From Clostridiales bacterium (GTDB lineage Bacteria > Bacillota > Clostridia > Christensenellales > Pumilibacteraceae), in contig JAFLVD010000006.1 in NCBI GenBank assembly GCA_022508485.1, positions 1 to 50,929 on the forward strand: a stretch of 50,929 nucleotides of DNA, in the 5' to 3' direction. Positions 7,229 to 17,100 of the stretch are shown piece by piece (the stretch's first letter is position 1; each line of letters opens with the position of its first letter). The notes beneath the pieces were generated by a model. That model ran no database searches, was not told the DNA's origin, and saw nothing but the letters and a program-made list of their open reading frames with translations. Both the position numbers and the translations under genes were made by a program.

Positions 7229-8248
7229 TTACGCCAAACCGAAAACTCGGTTGTAAACCTCTTCCTTTTCGTTTTTAACTTTAACCGCCTCGACCGCTTC
7301 GCTAAACGCCTTTTCCGACTTTTCGGTAAGGGTCGCCTTTTCCTCGTCGGTCTTGGCCTTTTGTATTCTATCGACTGAGGCAAAGTAGCGCATCGCCTTT
7401 CCGCTTGCCTGCGACTTGGCCTTAGCGTATTCCTTATCCGCGTTGGATTTATCCGCCTTTATTTGCGCGGTCTCGTAAGCGACCTTCGCCTTTTCGATTT
7501 TTTCGGGATCGGCGTTTTTGGCTACTAAGTTATCGTACTTCTTTTTAGCGCGCTTTGCAACGGCGTTGTTGTCGGGGAATATTATCATGAAAATAAAGAA
7601 GAACACTACCATCGACACGCCACCGGTAAGCACCGTCTTTGCAAGCCCGATTACAAGCTCGGGAACGTTCCAATGCAGTAAGAAGGCGTTAGCTACGCCC
7701 CAGAGCGCGTTGGTCGCAACGGACACAAGCACCCAGCCTATAAAGTACCACATGGCCTGGAAATACGGGTTGCCGTGCGAGCGGTACGTAATGTTGCGCT
7801 GAAGCGGAAAGTTTATGCACTGTGCGGTGAAAACCGCTATCTCAAAGCAAATAAACATCGCCCAGCCCTGCTCGTCGCCGAAGATAATAAAGCTTCTTCC
7901 TCCCGCCGCGGCAAGAGGAATCATAGGCCAGCCGACGGCGGCGGTCTTGGGAAGCGCGAGCGGCACCACCGCCATAACTATGTACTGCCAAATGGTAACT
8001 CCCATCGAGAACACGAAAAAGAACACCACTTTGTAGATTAAGTCAGACAGCTTAGGGTGCTTGTCGCAAAACCCGTACCACACGCCAAGCCACTTGCGGT
8101 ATAGGTTTTGGAAAAATCGCACAAATCCGTTACTCGAAAGCGGCTTAATTTGAGCGCGAAGCTCGTCCGCGGTTACCGACGAATCGGCTGATACGGACTG
8201 CTCGTCCGCAGAAACACTTTCGCTCGAAACGACTTCGTCTTCCGTCAT
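7229..8248 (-). CDS. GtrA-like membrane protein with charged coiled-coil tail
   Basis: The protein has 339 residues. An N-terminal serine/acid-rich tail (~50 residues) leads into about four hydrophobic segments (roughly residues 70-92, 118-145, 162-190 and 195-222) with a central NFPLQRNITYRSHG stretch. This resembles GtrA/DPMS-type proteins, which are thought to help move lipid-linked sugars or assist glycosyltransferases. The last ~115 residues are lysine/glutamate/alanine-rich and predicted coiled coil. It is first in an operon with two GH16 genes, suggesting a shared role in surface or extracellular polysaccharide, though the link is only by position. The ATG at 8248 has a GGGGGATC ribosome site. 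The GtrA call is a resemblance, not a certainty. Confidence 0.75.
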   Translation of the reverse strand: MTEDEVVSSESVSADEQSVSADSSVTADELRAQIKPLSSNGFVRFFQNLYRKWLGVWYGFCDKHPKLSDLIYKVVFFFVFSMGVTIWQYIVMAVVPLALPKTAAVGWPMIPLAAAGGRSFIIFGDEQGWAMFICFEIAVFTAQCINFPLQRNITYRSHGNPYFQAMWYFIGWVLVSVATNALWGVANAFLLHWNVPELVIGLAKTVLTGGVSMVVFFFIFMIIFPDNNAVAKRAKKKYDNLVAKNADPEKIEKAKVAYETAQIKADKSNADKEYAKAKSQASGKAMRYFASVDRIQKAKTDEEKATLTEKSEKAFSEAVEAVKVKNEKEEVYNRVFGLA

Positions 8249-8334
8249 AACATGATCCCCCTTTTATTATTATCGACGTGAGCTTTATCTACCGAAAAAA
8301 AAGAATTTAATTCGGCACGCCGCAAGGTAAATAT

Positions 8335-8363
8335 ATTATATCATTCGTAAAGAATAAAGTCAA
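8335..8363 (-). promoter_or_regulatory. Promoter of the GtrA-GH16-GH16 operon
   Basis: On the minus strand TTGACT (8363-8358), a 17-base spacer and TATAAT (8340-8335). Transcription would start near 8328, leaving an ~80-base leader before the start codon at 8248. The leader shows no strong hairpin to my eye. Confidence 0.75.
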
Positions 8364-8461
8364 CCTTTATCCGCTCGCGCGCACGAGTTTTATACACTCG
8401 AATAAAAATTCGATTAAGTAGTATTTTAGTTCGCCGCGTTTTTATATTATCCTTTCAAATA

Positions 8462-8490
8462 TTGACAGCCGTATAAATATGTGGTATAAT
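8462..8490 (+). promoter_or_regulatory. Consensus promoter of the redox gene pair
   Basis: TTGACA (8462-8467), exactly 17 bases, then TATAAT (8485-8490) with an extended -10 TG at 8482-8483. This is a full consensus vegetative promoter. Transcription would start near 8497, so the ATG at 8479 cannot be used and TTG 8530 is the likely start. The 8249-8461 stretch between the two divergent promoters holds only a small TCGAAT-AAAA-ATTCGA palindrome at 8398-8413. Confidence 0.88.
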
Positions 8491-8529
8491 TATATTTACT
8501 ATATTCAACTTAATTGTCAGAGGGCAAGC

Positions 8530-9522
8530 TTGACTAAGACGCAGAAAATTCGCTTTATATACGGGATAGTCCTTACGGTTATGACTGTGATTGTAGGCAT
8601 AGCCTTTATAATCGCGGCGTCTCAACTGTATTACAGCGGAAAGGACGCCGGTTATCCGTATGAGATAAGCCGCATAAAGGAATATATACTCGTTCCGTTC
8701 GTTTTTTTGCTTTGCTGGATTGCGGCGATTATCGGCGGCGCGGTAATTTGCATAATCTTCCCTCTCGCCGAAAAAAAGAACGTTGGGTCTGACAGCCTTA
8801 CCCTGCTAAACAGGTACAAGTCCCGTATGCCTGCTTCGGGCGGCGAGGAATACGCCGACGCAAAAGCCGACATGTCAAAGTACGAAATAATCCGAAGCTT
8901 TATTTGGGGCGCGGCTTTTACTCTGTTTCTTGCGGTCGCAATCGTTATATTCGTTTATGCGTTCAATATCACACACTTCCACACCGACACGCTTTTAGAC
9001 GATATACTTAACCTTGTTAAAAACGTTCTTACCTGGACGGCGGCGGCGGTGGCCGTGGGAATAGCCGCGGCGGTGGTCGACGAGGTTTTACTTAAACGCG
9101 AAATAGCCGCCGCAAAAACGGCGATAGCAAAAGGCGACAAGTCCACTCCGCCGCTTACAAAAGAAGTTAAAAAAGGGATAATAACCTTAGCAGCGGTTTT
9201 GGCGTCTGTCATAACGGGCGTTGCACTTATAGCGTACATTGTTGCGCCTTTTATCGTTCAAACCGCTTACACCGTCTCGCAGACCGTTATATACGTTATT
9301 GTGTTTGTTGTTGCCGCGCTTACAATAATCGGCTTTACGGTATACAACATAATTAAGCGGTACATCCCTGACAAAGTAAACGGAATACTTCTTATAGTCT
9401 CGCGCGCCGCGGTCGGCGCGGTCGCGATAACCTTTATTGTCTTGGGCGTACTGAACGGCGGCGCTAACGACGTGCTTACAAAAGCAATCGCAATCTGCAC
9501 CGAGTGCATAGGACTGGGGTGA
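8530..9522 (+). CDS. Multispan membrane protein with C-terminal CD1871A-like CxxC tail
   Basis: The protein has 330 residues from TTG 8530, six bases after AGAGGG. About seven hydrophobic segments lie near residues 8-31, 51-77, 125-148, 165-187, 220-245, 252-278 and 290-312. The last ~40 residues end in AICTECIGLG, with C323 and C326. This closely resembles the small clostridial CD1871A family of CxxC proteins, which from memory sit next to polyferredoxin and TlpA-type genes. Here that module seems to be fused to a larger membrane protein of unknown function. The next gene starts four bases later and encodes a polyferredoxin-TlpA fusion, so a thiol-disulfide or electron-transfer role is inferred. 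The first 290 residues match nothing I know. Confidence 0.8.
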   Translation: MTKTQKIRFIYGIVLTVMTVIVGIAFIIAASQLYYSGKDAGYPYEISRIKEYILVPFVFLLCWIAAIIGGAVICIIFPLAEKKNVGSDSLTLLNRYKSRMPASGGEEYADAKADMSKYEIIRSFIWGAAFTLFLAVAIVIFVYAFNITHFHTDTLLDDILNLVKNVLTWTAAAVAVGIAAAVVDEVLLKREIAAAKTAIAKGDKSTPPLTKEVKKGIITLAAVLASVITGVALIAYIVAPFIVQTAYTVSQTVIYVIVFVVAALTIIGFTVYNIIKRYIPDKVNGILLIVSRAAVGAVAITFIVLGVLNGGANDVLTKAIAICTECIGLG

Positions 9523-9526
9523 GCAA

Positions 9527-11281
9527 ATGAAAAACTTTTTCCTTTCCGTAAAAAATTGGATAGTTCGCCACCTACCCACAAAGCGCCGACTTATTCAGGT
9601 GTACGTTGCGCTTCTTTATAACGTTAACTTTAAAGGTTTTGCAAACGGCACTATTTTTCAAGGCAACAGCAAGTATGCGTGCGTGCCGGGGCTTAACTGC
9701 TATTCGTGCCCGGGCGCGATAGGCGCATGTCCGCTTGGCGCGCTTCAAAACGCGTTCGCCCAGTCGGGGACTCGTGCGCCGTACTACATACTGGGAATAA
9801 TAGGATTGTTCGGGCTGCTGTTTGCACGGACGATTTGCGGCTTTCTCTGCCCCGTCGGACTGTGCCAAGAGCTGATTCACAAAATCCCCTCGGTCAAGAT
9901 TAAAAAGGGCCGCGCGACGCGCGCTCTGTCGTACTTAAAGTACGTGCTTCTCGTGGTTTTGGTTGTTGCGCTTCCCGTGATGTACGGCTTACAGGGAATA
10001 GCCGTCCCGGCATTCTGTAAATTCATCTGCCCCGCCGGAACGTTCGAGGGCGGAATCGGGCTTATCAGCAACCCCCTCAACTGGTCGGGAAGTCGGGATT
10101 TACTCGCGCAACTCGGCAACATATTCACCTGGAAGTTCTGCGTACTTATAACGTTTATAGTGCTTTGCGTATTCCTGTACCGTCCGTTCTGCCGTTTTAT
10201 TTGTCCGCTCGGCGCGATTTACGGGTTCTTTAATAAGATATCGTTTATCGGCGTCAAGGTGGATAAAATCAAGTGCATTGACTGCGGACTGTGCGTAAAG
10301 CACTGCCAAATGGACGTTAAGCACGTCGGCGATCACGAATGCATAAACTGCGGAAGATGTATAAGCGTCTGCCCCGTAAAAGCGATATCCTGGAAAGGCT
10401 CGGGACTGTTCGACAAGCTCGACCAAAAAGAGGAAGAAAAGAAAGAGGAAAAGCCGGCGCCGACGCCCGTACTTAAATCGGTTGCGCCCACGCCTGTGCT
10501 TGCGACCGCCGCTACGCAAAACGGCGCACCTAAAATAAAATCAACCATTCCCCCTCCGTACATGCCGGTAACCTTTATGTCGGCAGCGGCGGCGGAACCC
10601 GAAGCGAACAAATCAACAAACGAGGACGGCGATATAGAATTCCGTTCGGGCGCGCCGCCCCCTGCGGAAAAGAAAGCTCGACCAAAATCGTTTTGGATTC
10701 AGGTCGCGGCATGGTGCGTCGCACTCGTTGCGTTTATAGGTGCGGTACTGTACTACAACGTATTTACCACCACGGAAGAGATTAACGACATGCAAATAGG
10801 CACCGAGTGCCCCGACTTCTCGCTTAAAACTTACGGTAAAGGCTCTACGGGAAGCTACAAGCTGTTGGACGACACGTTCACGCTAAGCGAGCAGCGCGGA
10901 AGCGTAGTCGTAATAAACTTCTGGGCCACCTGGTGCGGCCCGTGCGTCGAGGAAATCCCCCACTTTAACAAGGCGGCAACCGAATTCCCCGACGTAAAGG
11001 TAGTTGCGATACACGGCAAATCCACCGAAAGTGTTCCGCAGTTTATAATCCGTCCGACGGATACAAAAGAAAGCTGGCGCGATTACAATCTTATATTCCT
11101 TCAAGACGACCTGGACGGTCAAACGTGTCTGACTTTTAAAGCGCTCGGCGGCAACGCTACATGGCCGATGACGCTTATAGTAGACGCCGAAGGCAAAATA
11201 TCCTTTACCCGTCAAGGCAAACTAAGCTACGAAGATCTTGTAAAGGAAATACAAAAAGCGCAAAACGCACATACAAATTAA
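9527..11281 (+). CDS. Membrane polyferredoxin fused to a TlpA thioredoxin domain
   Basis: The protein has 584 residues. The N-terminal half is a NapH/YccM-like 4Fe-4S membrane protein: a cysteine cluster in GLNCYSCPGAIGACP near residue 60, membrane helices with CGFLCPVG and CRFICPLG motifs, then two [4Fe-4S] sites, CIDCGLC...C (250-259) and CINCGRC...C (272-282). A proline- and lysine-rich linker (~300-385) leads to another helix (~388-410) and a C-terminal TlpA/thioredoxin domain with WCGPC (C470, C473), placed outside the membrane. The design suggests electrons pass from cytosolic iron-sulfur clusters to extracytoplasmic disulfides. It is translated just after the CxxC membrane protein and ends at a terminator (11316-11343). 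The family link is firm; the electron path is inferred. Confidence 0.9.
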   Translation: MKNFFLSVKNWIVRHLPTKRRLIQVYVALLYNVNFKGFANGTIFQGNSKYACVPGLNCYSCPGAIGACPLGALQNAFAQSGTRAPYYILGIIGLFGLLFARTICGFLCPVGLCQELIHKIPSVKIKKGRATRALSYLKYVLLVVLVVALPVMYGLQGIAVPAFCKFICPAGTFEGGIGLISNPLNWSGSRDLLAQLGNIFTWKFCVLITFIVLCVFLYRPFCRFICPLGAIYGFFNKISFIGVKVDKIKCIDCGLCVKHCQMDVKHVGDHECINCGRCISVCPVKAISWKGSGLFDKLDQKEEEKKEEKPAPTPVLKSVAPTPVLATAATQNGAPKIKSTIPPPYMPVTFMSAAAAEPEANKSTNEDGDIEFRSGAPPPAEKKARPKSFWIQVAAWCVALVAFIGAVLYYNVFTTTEEINDMQIGTECPDFSLKTYGKGSTGSYKLLDDTFTLSEQRGSVVVINFWATWCGPCVEEIPHFNKAATEFPDVKVVAIHGKSTESVPQFIIRPTDTKESWRDYNLIFLQDDLDGQTCLTFKALGGNATWPMTLIVDAEGKISFTRQGKLSYEDLVKEIQKAQNAHTN

Positions 11282-11315
11282 ACGGCGGAACAAACCCAAT
11301 AAATATAACAGCATA

Positions 11316-11343
11316 AAAAGAAGAGGCGCTCGCCTCTTCTTTT
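11316..11343 (+). terminator. Terminator of the polyferredoxin-TlpA transcript
   Basis: GAAGAGGCG (11320-11328) pairs with CGCCTCTTC (11331-11339), extended by an A-run and a T-run (TTTT). It lies 38 bases after the stop codon. The short region between it and the next terminator carries ATCGGCAC/GTGCCGAT (11358-11365 and 11409-11416), a spaced inverted repeat of unknown meaning. Confidence 0.85.
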
Positions 11344-11431
11344 GTTTTGCGTGAAATCATCGGCACGCTTTCCCCCATCGACACAAAAAGCTACTATTCT
11401 ACGTTAATGTGCCGATATCTAAACCGCAAAA

Positions 11432-11465
11432 CAAATCGGACCTGCGTATTCGCAAGTCCGATTTT
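11432..11465 (-). terminator. Terminator of the TlpA-lipoprotein operon
   Basis: CAAATCGGAC-CTGCG pairs with CGCA-AGTCCGATTTT around a TATT loop. On the minus strand the stem is followed by a T-rich run. It lies about 35 bases after the stop at 11501 and faces the convergent terminator at 11316-11343. Confidence 0.75.
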
Positions 11466-11500
11466 GGTTTGTTATGTTTTTATCGGAGTGGGAGTTTTCT

Positions 11501-14101
11501 CTATTTCGAATCGGAAACAGTAAAGCTGACGTCGTTAGAGCTTGCCGTCCAGGAATCGTTAACCATTACGGTAATGGTAATCTCGGACGCACCGGATACG
11601 TCCAATCCGTTCTTTAACAGTTCGGCGTCGGCGTCGTCTCTGGACGAAAGGTATCTGCCGTTAACAACCACCAATATTGCCGTATTGTCGTCCCAGTCGA
11701 AGTACAGGGTCGAAATACCCGAGATCGATAACAAGTAGTTAACGTCGTCGTACTTATCGTTAAGCGAGCTCGCGTATTGTTTAAGCTCGGTTATTACAAT
11801 CGGGTTTTCGGGCGAACCTTCCTCGTAATTGAACTGAACGTCCAAATACACGGTGTAGCTGTCGCCGGTCTCGTCGAGCGTTGTAAACTCCATAAGGATG
11901 TCGCCGAAGTAGCCGAGAACAAGCGTGAAAGAACCGTCGTTGGAGGTATAGGAATCGCTCAACACGTAGCCGAGCGTATCCATACTGAACTCGTAAATGT
12001 TAAGCTTAACGTTGTTCGAGTCGGAAGTAAGAGTGTAAGTGCCTGCGCCGTCCACAAAAATCGAATAGAACACGCCGCCGCCGTCGGGAACGACAACGTC
12101 GAAGTGGTCGTCGTCTTCCGAGATTGTGAAGGGGTTAAACATCGAGCCTAACGGCGAGGAAGCAACGGTAAAGGTGAAAGAGCTGTCCGATATAGACACG
12201 AGAACGACAATCCTGCTTATGTCGGCTACGGATAGTCCGTCCGCAAGCTCGGCAAACGTTTTGGTATGTACGGTGTCGGAAGTGTCGGTGTAGGACACGG
12301 AAACGATAGCGGCGTTATCGCCGTTGTAGAAGTAAAGCGTAGTCTCGTCGGTTACGTTGTAGAAGTAGTAAACCTGTTCGACGTCGGGATAATCTTCGAC
12401 GTAGCCGTACTGCGTGCCGACGCTCGAAATCTCGAACGGATGATCTAAGGATCCGTCCGGCTCATTTTCCGTTAGCGTTACGTAAATATCGTAGTTTTCC
12501 GCTTGACCGTTAACGGTGGAAAATACGAGGTAGTACGGAGTGAATGCCTCCGGCTCGAAAGAGGCATAGAAGCCGCCTGCGGTCGACTGAACGGTGGTAA
12601 GCACTTGAAGCTCTCCGTCCTCGCCGATTCCTTTTACCGTAAGAAGAACGTTTGTAGAGGCGGACTCTATCTCGCAGGTAACCTCGCCGAAAACAAGCGC
12701 AGAGTAAACAACCTCGCCGCCCGTGGGAACCTTAACGGTGTGAGTGCCTTCGGTTAAGGGGTACGGATCGTCGACGGTGCCGGCCGGCACTACGTAGAAG
12801 CCGCACCATACAAGCCACTCCTCGCCTTCGGGAAGCGTGGTGTAGTACATGGACTGCATCCACGACTCGAAACCTGTTTTTTCGATATAAACTGTAAAGA
12901 ATTCGATAAGGTCGTCGGTTAACGGGTAACGACCTTCGTCGTTGGATTTGTCGGTATACGCTTCGACGAGCGGATAGTAGTTTTTGCTTACGCCGTCGAC
13001 GCTGAACGTAAAGGCTTGACCCTGTTCGTGGATAGCCGTAAACGAGTCGTTAAGCCCGTAAGGCGTAACGGACCCTTTTCCGAGCGTGGCGTACAAAACG
13101 GCGCCGCTCGAAGTGCGGTATTTGCCGTCGGCGCTTTTTTCGTACTCGAAGGAACCGTCAAGGTCGGCCTCGACAAAGTAGCCGTCGTGATTTTCCTGTT
13201 GGGTAAGCGTTACCGAGGGGGTAACGTCGACGACTTCCTCTTCCGGCTCTTCCTCGTATTCTTTAACGAACTCGAAGCAGATTAGAGAGTCTTTGTTAAC
13301 GTCGGCCGCGTTTTCAAGCGAGACCTCGAAGTACGATAAAGCGATGCCGCTGTCGTTCATGCTGAAGTTGGAAGGATCTACCACAAAATCGAGCGAGAAG
13401 TTTTTGTTTGTAGAGGAAATGTTATCGTTACTGAACTCGCTGCCGCCGGAGTGTAGTCCTGTCATAATCGAGCCGAGATACTGCGTAACAGATAAGTCCG
13501 CCTCGCCGTACGAATACACTTTGTAAAAACCTTCCTCATACGCTTCGTAAGCGAAGTATATGTTTTGGTTGACGGAAGTGAACTTAACGGCGTACGCACC
13601 GTTGCCTACAACGTACGGGTCGAACGCCTCGAGATCGAACAAAACGTTACCCAAAGCGTCCTCGACGTATCTGCCCGCGCCGGTACCACCGGAGGGCTTA
13701 TTAAGCTTATCGCCCGACTTAACCGAAACGGTAATGGTAGTCTTTGCTCCCCTCTTTATTCTCGGCGCCGTGTACGTAAGGTACGCCGGAAGTCCCAAAA
13801 GGTGAACCTCTATAAGGTTCGCTTTTTTATCGGGAATGGTTTTGCCGATTTCGAGCACCGCAACGCCGTTAGCGTCGGGCTTAACGCCCTCGTAGCACGC
13901 GCCGAGCGCGCCGTTGGATTCCACTATGCACGGCTGAACAAGTGCGTCGGTGTACGGATTGCCGGCCTCGTCCACTACGGTTACCGTGTAGGTAGTCGCG
14001 GTGTTTTCGGGCTTGTTATCGCATGCGGTAAACGCAAACACGGAAAGCGCCGCAACGACAGCCAACAAAACAATCGAAAGCTTTTTTGCTATGTTTTTCA
14101 T
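11501..14101 (-). CDS. Repeat lipoprotein with PPC-like beta domains
   Basis: The protein has 866 residues. The signal ends at Cys27 (FTAC), so it is lipid-anchored outside. Next comes a CnaB/Ig-like segment (~34-125: VVDEAGNPYTDALVQP), then several copies of a beta-rich unit introduced by similar short motifs: DDPYPLTEGTH, DGSLDHPFEI, LGSMFNPFTI and GSPENPIVI. They resemble bacterial pre-peptidase C-terminal (PPC) domains, which usually aid binding or secretion of extracellular proteins. I see no catalytic motif. The ATG at 14101 follows AAGGAGA. It is co-transcribed with, and starts 32 bases after, the TlpA-domain lipoprotein gene, so the two products may work together at the cell surface. 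Its ligand is unknown. Confidence 0.85.
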   Translation of the reverse strand: MKNIAKKLSIVLLAVVAALSVFAFTACDNKPENTATTYTVTVVDEAGNPYTDALVQPCIVESNGALGACYEGVKPDANGVAVLEIGKTIPDKKANLIEVHLLGLPAYLTYTAPRIKRGAKTTITVSVKSGDKLNKPSGGTGAGRYVEDALGNVLFDLEAFDPYVVGNGAYAVKFTSVNQNIYFAYEAYEEGFYKVYSYGEADLSVTQYLGSIMTGLHSGGSEFSNDNISSTNKNFSLDFVVDPSNFSMNDSGIALSYFEVSLENAADVNKDSLICFEFVKEYEEEPEEEVVDVTPSVTLTQQENHDGYFVEADLDGSFEYEKSADGKYRTSSGAVLYATLGKGSVTPYGLNDSFTAIHEQGQAFTFSVDGVSKNYYPLVEAYTDKSNDEGRYPLTDDLIEFFTVYIEKTGFESWMQSMYYTTLPEGEEWLVWCGFYVVPAGTVDDPYPLTEGTHTVKVPTGGEVVYSALVFGEVTCEIESASTNVLLTVKGIGEDGELQVLTTVQSTAGGFYASFEPEAFTPYYLVFSTVNGQAENYDIYVTLTENEPDGSLDHPFEISSVGTQYGYVEDYPDVEQVYYFYNVTDETTLYFYNGDNAAIVSVSYTDTSDTVHTKTFAELADGLSVADISRIVVLVSISDSSFTFTVASSPLGSMFNPFTISEDDDHFDVVVPDGGGVFYSIFVDGAGTYTLTSDSNNVKLNIYEFSMDTLGYVLSDSYTSNDGSFTLVLGYFGDILMEFTTLDETGDSYTVYLDVQFNYEEGSPENPIVITELKQYASSLNDKYDDVNYLLSISGISTLYFDWDDNTAILVVVNGRYLSSRDDADAELLKNGLDVSGASEITITVMVNDSWTASSNDVSFTVSDSK

Positions 14102-14133
14102 GTAAACTTCTCCTTTTTAAGATTACTTGTTAT

Positions 14134-17100
14134 TTATTCGGCAGGGCCGAAATACTCGTAGTGAGCGCAAAGGCGCAGCCAGTCTGTATCAAGCTCGGGG
14201 AAGCCGCCCACGCGCTTGCAGAACATATCGAGCGCGTCGCGGAGAGGCTCTGTGAGCTTTACGCAGCCCTTGTCGGCATAGCGGCGGTTGGGGTCGCCGG
14301 TATTGGCCTTTGCGTCGTTGTAGTACTGACGGATAAGCGGCGTATAGTCCTTATACCTATCGGGATCGATGTTGTACTTGTCGTCGTAGAGTATAAACGT
14401 CTGATCGTACAGGTTAAGGTAGAAGTTGATAAGGAAGTCCGCAAGCTCGCCTACCGTGCCGCGAGACGTAACCGCCGCGAGCATTGCGTCGCCGTCGATA
14501 TATGCGGTGTCGCCGTAGGTGTTGAAAATTTCGGTAAGTATGCTTATCCAATCATCTTCGTTAAGTGCCGTGCCTTTAATTTCGGCGAGACCGTTTCGCT
14601 CGGTCCAGCCGCCCGACGGCTTGGTTTTGTTCCATACCCTTGCAAAGATATCGTTAAGCGTTTTGATTACCTGATTTCTGTCGCTGTAAGTAAACACAAG
14701 CTCGAGCGAGCCGTATTCAAAGAAGCGCGCACCGGTAAGAAAGTCGACGTAGATAGGGTCGTTGGTATTGGCAACGTACTCGCCGTTAACCTTAATATAT
14801 TGACCGTTAGCATTCTTTTTGGCGTTGTAGTATATGCCGTCGTCGCCGAGCACGGGCTGAACGTACATGATGTTGGTTACCTGGGTCATACTGTCGTCCG
14901 TGGTTGTAAAGAGGTTGGACGCGGCGAACTGCCATGCGTAGTAGGTAGGTCCGAGATATTCCACGGTAAAGGTGTACTCGCCCGTACCGTACATATCAGC
15001 AAAGCACGTAGCAAGAATGTACTTCTCGCCGGCTTTAAGATAGTAGGTTATAATAAAGTTGTACGTTTCGTCGGGGTTTTCAAGCTGACTATCCGAGGTT
15101 GCCAAATACACCTCGGCAGGGGCGTCATATTCGGACAGCCAAGCCATAGTGTCGGACAGCTCTTTGCTCTGCGAGCGGAAACGGTATACGCCGTCCTGTT
15201 CCGGTACAAACAGATACTTAAAGCCGCGAGGTACTATAAGCCTTGTAAGAAGGACTTTGTTTTTATATTCGTTAGGAATGTTATTTAGGTCGAGTTCCCC
15301 GTCGTAAGGTGCGACCGTAGGCACCGCGGTGGAATTAAGCAAGCCGCGGATAGGGTTACGTTCGGGCCTGTTAATGCCGGCGTCGCTCTTATCCGTGCCG
15401 TAGTGGTCGAAGTATCTGCAATATTCGAGCCACATCTTGTCGTTATACTTGTTGCCCACCTGCGTCTTAATGAATTTTTCAAGAAGCGCTTTAAGCTCGT
15501 CGTTTATAAGCGTAAGGCCGTAAAGCTCGGAGTTGTTTGCCGCCTGCGCCCATACGGTTATGGCGTCGGTATCGTCCAAATCGGGATTGTAGTTGGGGTC
15601 GTCGGTATCGTCCGTGGTGTTGTAGTTAAAGTAGCCGTTAATGGCAAACTCGGAAATACCCCACGAGGTGGTAAGGCGCTTATTAAACGCGCTTACGCCC
15701 ATCAATTCCGCAAGAATGTACGGACCGTCGGCCGATCCCATGTGGTAGAAGCCGTCGGCGTCTTTTACTACGGAAACGTACGTATTAAAGTCGTTGCCGT
15801 CCCAGTCGCGCGCCGCCTCTCTCGGCATGTCGAGCGACGGTATATCGATCTGCGGTATGGAGAGCATACGCATGTTCTTTATACGCACCGTGTCGGCGCC
15901 CTCCGACTGCTGCTCGTCCTTAACGAACATAAGACACAGCACGTACTCGCCCGGCTCGGTAGCGACAAGCGCGAAGCACGATTGCCATTTACCCCACTGC
16001 TCTGTTCCCGTGTACTCGTAAACAAGCGAGTTGTTTACGATAACGTAGAAGTAGTCGTAAAGGTTTTCGCACGCCCATTGAAGATCGAACGCAAGCACGA
16101 CCTTGCCGTTTTCGTCCGCAATGTCCGCGGCGGAGATGTTCACTTTGGTGTATATGGTCGCAAACGAGTAGTTAACGCCGGTGTTTGCCGGATAGATATA
16201 TTTTTCGTTGTTGGTCTCGCCTACAAGCCACGGCCACGAATATTCCGCGTCATCCGTTTCCGTCTCGGGATAGTACGAGCCGGTAAAGCCGGTGCCGTTA
16301 ATCGCGGCTTCTATCTCGGACGAAGCGGGCTGGGAAACGTTGGGCTTTTCACGCTCGAGTTCATCCTTCGGTTTATCGGGATTCTCTTCGTCGGGTAATT
16401 TATCCTGAACGTAGTTGTCCGAGGTGTATTTTTCGAACAGTTTTCTGAACGTCGGCCTATCCATGCCTCCGACGTGGATAAGCGCTATAACGCCGTAACG
16501 GTCGACAACGACGGAAACGGGAATGGCGTCCATTGCAAAGTGGTACGGCATTTCGTTGTCGTCGATTGCAAGCGGATACGTTAAGCTGTACGGATTCATG
16601 TCGTCGTCGTAGTACGTCGCGTTTCTGTATTGTCTTATATTCGCAATTCTGTCAACGCCGAGAAGCGGCACGTCTATACCGAACACTTCGGCCTGCGATT
16701 TAAATTCTCTGTAAACAAGCTCGAGGTCGGGCATTTCCTCAACGCACGGACCGCAGTTTGTATTCCAAAAATTTAGAAGCACCATTCTCTTGCTTTCCAG
16801 AACGGTGGAAAGCGTATAGGTAACGGGGTTATTCCTGTCCGTCTCGTCGGTTATGGAAAAGTCGTAGATAACGTCCCCCTGCTTATATATTTTGTCCGAG
16901 GGAATCGTATCCTTAATAACCGAGGATGTCGCATGGATAAGCAAAGAGAGCTTATCCGCAGAGGTTTTGTAGACGTTGGCATCGTCAAGCTTGTAGCCGA
17001 GCGGAAGATTGTCGACAGCAACGTCGTAAACGCCTTTTTCGGCGCTGAATGTGTACTTACCGTTTTTATCCGTCTTACCCGAAGCCACCTTCGAGTCGGA

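Noticed and set aside
7180-7383. Arginine-rich N-terminal extension of the compact GH16 enzyme
   Set aside because: It overlaps the GtrA-like gene out of frame, and a GTG with a ribosome site and a proper signal sequence lies at 7179.
8479-8529. ATG start for the CxxC membrane protein
   Set aside because: The ATG lies inside the spacer of a consensus promoter, upstream of the predicted RNA start. TTG 8530 has a ribosome site.
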